A stretch of 24,682 nt of DNA, taken from assembly GCA_900541015.1 (NCBI GenBank), contig UQIB01000030.1, forward strand, positions 1-24,682. The letters are read 5' to 3'. Positions 21,693-24,682 of the stretch are shown here, piece by piece. The stretch comes from an uncultured Collinsella sp. Lineage in GTDB: Bacteria; Actinomycetota; Coriobacteriia; Coriobacteriales; Coriobacteriaceae. Position 1 is the stretch's first letter. Every line of letters begins with the position of its first letter. A model generated the notes under the pieces. The model saw nothing but the letters and a program-made list of their open reading frames with translations, did no database searches and was not told the origin of the DNA. The position numbers were made by a program, and so were the translations under genes.

Positions 21693-22661
21693 CTAGTACT
21701 GCTCGATGCCCATGTAGCGACGAACCTCGGGGCTGTGGTCGAAAACCTTGCCGCGCGCGGCGCGCAGCTCGCAGCTCATGTTGTAGAAGAAGATCGGCTC
21801 CAGGAACGAACGCACGCTGGCAGGCACCTCGCCCACGCCGTACTCAAGCGCGTCGAGCACCATAATCGTATCGGTGTGCGTGTTGAGGAACGCAAGAGCG
21901 CGCTCCTCCATGGGGCGGCACTCGCCCGATCCGAGCTGTACAAAGTAGAACACGCCGGGCTCGGTGGCCTCAAACGGGCCGTGGAAATACTCGCCGGAGT
22001 GGATATAGCAGCAGTGCTGCCACTGCATCTCCATGAGCGAGCAGATGGCCATAGCGTAGGTCTGGCTAAAGTTGGGGCCGGATCCCAGGATGTAGAAGAA
22101 CTTATGCTGCTGGCAGAGCTCGGCAAAACGGGCGCCCAGCTCGGCGTTGACCTTCTCGCGGGCAGCGGGCAACAGGGCATCCATCTGCTTAAGACCGGCA
22201 TACATGTCAGCGAGTGCCTCGTAGCCTTCCTGCTGGTCGAGCAGCTCGGCGGCGATCAGAGCGCCGATACCCTGAGGCACCTCGGCCTGCGGCACGCCCT
22301 CGCCCCAGGGGTAGACCCAGGTGGTCCACTTGCCGTTGTCGATCTTAGAGCCCTCGCAGTCGGTCATGGCGACGACCTCGGCGCCGGCAGCCAACGCCAT
22401 CTCGCAGCCGTCGACGACCTCCTGCGTGTTGCCGCTGTGGCTGCAGGCAATAACGAGCGACTTCGGCCCTAGGCTCTTGGGGGCCATCAGGCAAAACTCG
22501 CGTGCCGTATAGACCGTCGAGGTAAACGTGGTGGCTTCGCGCTTGAGCAGCTCGTTGGCCGGCATCAGGTCGATCATCGAACCGCCACAAGCGATCCAAA
22601 AGACATTCTCGATCTTGTCCTTGCGCTCGATGATTTCCTGAACCAGATCATGTGCGTTCAT
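21693..22661 (-). CDS. SIS-domain sugar-amine-6-phosphate deglycase, third type (FrlB-like)
   Basis: The 322-aa protein has two SIS domains: WIACGGSMIDL (about 22-32), ACSHSGNTQE (about 72-81), ILGSGPNFSQ (about 191-200), and HSGEYFHGPFEATEPG with E224 and H227 as the likely catalytic pair. The tail DHSPEVRRYMGIEQY resembles DHNPDDRRYY of FrlB. The HGP-E motif is nearer to classical FrlB than the HGTIEL of the two island deglycases. Start 22661 has AAGGAGG nine bases upstream. A GntR gene lies directly upstream on the same strand, with a promoter and repeated operator-like sites between. No transporter or kinase is adjacent, so its substrate may be brought in elsewhere, perhaps by the PTS at 6.4-8.9 kb. 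Confidence 0.87.
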   Translation of the reverse strand: MNAHDLVQEIIERKDKIENVFWIACGGSMIDLMPANELLKREATTFTSTVYTAREFCLMAPKSLGPKSLVIACSHSGNTQEVVDGCEMALAAGAEVVAMTDCEGSKIDNGKWTTWVYPWGEGVPQAEVPQGIGALIAAELLDQQEGYEALADMYAGLKQMDALLPAAREKVNAELGARFAELCQQHKFFYILGSGPNFSQTYAMAICSLMEMQWQHCCYIHSGEYFHGPFEATEPGVFYFVQLGSGECRPMEERALAFLNTHTDTIMVLDALEYGVGEVPASVRSFLEPIFFYNMSCELRAARGKVFDHSPEVRRYMGIEQY

Positions 22662-22718
22662 CCTGATGTTCCTCCTTATGGGGCGGCTTTGAGCGACGGC
22701 AGCTCGTACCTGCTGTCG

Positions 22719-22735
22719 TTCTATGTTGTCCTATT
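22719..22735. promoter_or_regulatory. GntR operator candidate, site 1
   Basis: GTTCTATGTTGTCCTAT repeats, with one mismatch, the site at 22780-22796. It lies at or just after the predicted -10 box of the third deglycase, where a bound repressor would block transcription. Confidence 0.6.
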
Positions 22736-22762
22736 TATAACACGTGCAACAACGCCCGTGAA
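22733..22762 (-). promoter_or_regulatory. Predicted promoter of the third deglycase
   Basis: On the minus strand TTCACG (22757-22762) and TATAAA (22733-22738) are 17 bases apart. The pair is flanked by the two operator-like repeats, about 70 bases upstream of the start codon. Confidence 0.5.
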
Positions 22763-22779
22763 GTTATCTCGGCAAATTT

Positions 22780-22796
22780 GTTCTATGTTGTTCTAT
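22780..22796. promoter_or_regulatory. GntR operator candidate, site 2
   Basis: GTTCTATGTTGTTCTAT lies upstream of the -35 box, 61 bases from site 1 in the same orientation. It contains two GTTCTAT half units. Confidence 0.6.
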
Positions 22797-22805
22797 CTGT
22801 GGACG

Positions 22806-23570
22806 TTAGATGTCGAAGACGTAGCGCGAGCCCACGATCTTTTGGCGTCCGAGCAGCAAGGGCCGCTCGTCCTCATCGGTAAAGTAAGCCTCCATATAGA
22901 AGAGCGGCTCGCCGACCGGCACCTCCAGCAGCGGGGCCGCTTGAGCATCGGCAAGCGCAATCTCCACGGTGCAGGGGTCGGACTTGAGCGGCGCGCGACC
23001 CGAATGCTCGGCAACGAGCGCAAAGATCGAGTTATCGGTGAGGTCCTCGTCGGCCAGCGTCTGCAGGTAGGGATGGTCGGCGAGCACAAAGGCGTTGTTC
23101 TCGAGCATAACGGGCACGCCATCTGCCGTGCGCACGCGCTCGACCACGATGAGCTCGCAGCCGGGCTCCACGCCAAAGAACGCCGCATCCTCGTGCGTCG
23201 CCGCGACCACCGTGCGCGACACCAGACGCGCACCCGGCACCATGTCGTTGGCAGCACAACCCTCAGTAAAGCTTTGGACGTCACCCTTCTGGCGAATCTT
23301 GCGCTTGAGCTTGGGAGCGCACACAAAGGTACCCCTCCCCTGCTGGCGGTTGAGATACCCCGCGCGCGACAGCTCCTCGATGGCACGGCGCACGGTGATG
23401 CGCCCCACGCCGTAGGACTTCGCGAGCTCCATCTCGGCAGGAATGCGCGAACCGGCCACGTACACGCCGCGTGCGATCTCGCCCTTTAGGTCGTCCATGA
23501 CCTGCTGGTACAGCGGCACGGCGGACACCTCGGCTCGCTCGGAACGTTCGGTCTTGCTATCGGCTACCAT
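22806..23570 (-). CDS. GntR/HutC-family regulator with UTRA domain (GntR3)
   Basis: A winged helix spans about 17-85 (VPLYQQVMDDLKGEIARGVY, IPAEMELAKSYGVGRITVRR, QGRGTFV). The UTRA domain follows (about 100-250; VERVRTADGVPVMLENNAF, EALF-type strands, and LLLGRQKIVGSRYVF at the end). The length is 254 aa. The ATG at 23570 is two bases after the recQ stop codon, so it is probably transcribed from upstream with recQ. Downstream lies the third deglycase with two operator-like repeats, the likely target. Codon use is GC-rich like the core genes, unlike GntR1 and GntR2. Confidence 0.9.
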   Translation of the reverse strand: MVADSKTERSERAEVSAVPLYQQVMDDLKGEIARGVYVAGSRIPAEMELAKSYGVGRITVRRAIEELSRAGYLNRQQGRGTFVCAPKLKRKIRQKGDVQSFTEGCAANDMVPGARLVSRTVVAATHEDAAFFGVEPGCELIVVERVRTADGVPVMLENNAFVLADHPYLQTLADEDLTDNSIFALVAEHSGRAPLKSDPCTVEIALADAQAAPLLEVPVGEPLFYMEAYFTDEDERPLLLGRQKIVGSRYVFDI

Positions 23571-23572
23571 CG

Positions 23573-24682
23573 TTACGCTCCATCCCGCGCATGCTCGGAC
23601 TCAAACTCTTCAATCGCCGCCATAAACTGCTCGCCAAAGGCGTCGGCCTTTTTCTCGCCGATGCCGTTGACCTGGATCAGCTCGTCGCGCGTCTGCGGGC
23701 GCAGGCGGCACAGGCCGCGCAGGGCCTTGTCGGAAAAGACCATATACGGCGCCATCTCCAGCTCCGTCGAGATTTCCTTGCGCAGGGCACGCAGGCGCTC
23801 GAACAGCTCGGCATCGTCACCCACGCGCGGGCGCTGATCCAGCTCGGCTTCCTCGCGCAGCAGATCCACCGCGCGGCGGGCGCGGGTCGAGGCCTTGCGC
23901 TTGGACGCGCGACGCTTAATGGTAAAGGCGAACGCCTCGTCCTCGACCTCGGTAGCACGCGGGCCCAGCCCCACGACCGGGTACTGCCCCTGCGAGGTGG
24001 CCAAGTAACCGCGGCCGCACAGCTGGCCGATGATGTCCTTGATGCGCCCGACCGATTCGCTCGACAGCTCACCGTGGCCGCGGTCCTCGTCCAGATGCAT
24101 CTGGCGAATGCGCTCGGTGTTGCCGCCGTGAAGCACATCGGCGATGAGCGACTTGCCAAAGCGCATGGGTCGCGTGGCCACATAGCGCACGGCAGCGCGG
24201 GCCATATCGGTGACATCCTCGACCTCGAACTGCGTGAGACAGTTGCTGCAGTTGCCGCAGCCCTCGGCGTCGTCTGCCGTGCCGCCCGCGGCGGCTGCCG
24301 CATGCTCGGCCGCGGCCTCGTCACCAAAGTAGCGCAGCATGTATTCGCGCAGGCAGCCGGTGGTATTGCAGTAGCCCTCCATCTGGCTGAGCAGGCGATA
24401 TCGATTCTGGAGCGCCCACGCGCGTTGCTCATCGTCGAGCGCCTCGTCGGCCGCATCGCCGCGGTCGATCAAAAAGCGGCGCATGCGAAAATCGTTGCCG
24501 TTCCACAGCAGGTGACAGCTGGCCGGATCGCCATCGCGGCCGGCGCGGCCCGCCTCCTGGTAGTAGGCCTCGATGCTCTCGGGCACGTTGTTGTGGATCA
24601 CGTAGCGCACGTTGGGCTTGTCGATGCCCATGCCAAAGGCGTTGGTGGCAACCATCACCTGAATGTCGTCGTCGATAAAGGC
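23573..24682 (-). CDS. recQ: RecQ-type ATP-dependent DNA helicase, 3' part
   Basis: The frame enters from the window edge; the visible 369 codons are the C-terminal part. It starts inside helicase domain 2 (AFIDDDIQVMVATNAFGMGI and DKP), with motif VI as QEAGRAGRDG. The zinc-binding segment (CNTTGCLREYMLRYFGD, then GCGNCSNC), the RQC winged helix (about residues 150-240 of the visible part) and a C-terminal HRDC domain (ELFERLRALRKEISTELEMA, then GIGEKKADAFG) follow. RecQ unwinds DNA in recombination and repair. The N-terminal ATPase motifs lie outside the window. An Ala-rich insert (about AAAEHAAAAAGGTADDAEG) separates the zinc cysteines. Confidence 0.93.
   Translation of the reverse strand, partial: AFIDDDIQVMVATNAFGMGIDKPNVRYVIHNNVPESIEAYYQEAGRAGRDGDPASCHLLWNGNDFRMRRFLIDRGDAADEALDDEQRAWALQNRYRLLSQMEGYCNTTGCLREYMLRYFGDEAAAEHAAAAAGGTADDAEGCGNCSNCLTQFEVEDVTDMARAAVRYVATRPMRFGKSLIADVLHGGNTERIRQMHLDEDRGHGELSSESVGRIKDIIGQLCGRGYLATSQGQYPVVGLGPRATEVEDEAFAFTIKRRASKRKASTRARRAVDLLREEAELDQRPRVGDDAELFERLRALRKEISTELEMAPYMVFSDKALRGLCRLRPQTRDELIQVNGIGEKKADAFGEQFMAAIEEFESEHARDGA

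Overview
The window looks like a chromosomal segment of a gut Coriobacteriia, most probably Collinsella or a close relative. The core genes are GC-rich with C/G-ending codons, and the lactate-dehydrogenase, M16C-peptidase, MetA and RecQ genes have the feel of that group. The gaps hold several families of palindromic repeats. No database search was possible, so the taxonomic call is inference.

Layout. 1-2.4 kb: a small unknown gene, then a convergent Schlafen/AlbA-type ATP-binding regulator whose upstream region carries two long arrays of ATCTCTC-type iterons. 2.4-12.1 kb: an accessory sugar-amine (Amadori product) island, all on the minus strand. Read in transcription order it has a SIS-domain deglycase (copy 2), two GntR/UTRA regulators, mannose-family PTS EIIA-EIIB-EIIC-EIID, a second type of SIS deglycase, a FrlD-like PfkB kinase, the first deglycase again (copy 1, apparently identical base for base) and a chimeric EIIC-EIID remnant. 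12.2-12.7 kb: a decayed second copy of the AlbA gene with the same upstream region, so related AlbA loci bracket the island. 12.8-17.6 kb: a PreP-like M16C zinc peptidase, twin palindromes, a HicA/HicB toxin-antitoxin pair and 5-formyltetrahydrofolate cyclo-ligase. 17.6-21.4 kb: palindromic repeats, an AbiEi-like protein with a nuclease-fold C-terminus, homoserine O-acetyltransferase, and a lactate/2-hydroxyacid dehydrogenase. 21.4-24.7 kb: a 168-bp nested palindrome, a third type of SIS deglycase with its own GntR regulator, and the 3' part of recQ, which runs off the window.

Working model. The island resembles the Gfr (glucoselysine/fructoselysine) systems. The PTS would import and 6-phosphorylate a glycated amine. 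SIS deglycases would then split the 6-phosphate into a sugar phosphate and a free amine, and GntR/UTRA repressors would sense a phosphorylated intermediate. A FrlD-type kinase inside a PTS operon is redundant for PTS-imported substrate, so a second substrate may enter unphosphorylated. Together with the separate GntR-deglycase unit at 21.7-23.6 kb, the window has three deglycase types (four genes) and three GntR regulators.

The most notable points are the ORF-bounded duplication of the deglycase, the in-frame EIIC-EIID fusion, the bracketing intact and decayed AlbA loci, and the promoter flanked by repeat operators in front of the third deglycase.
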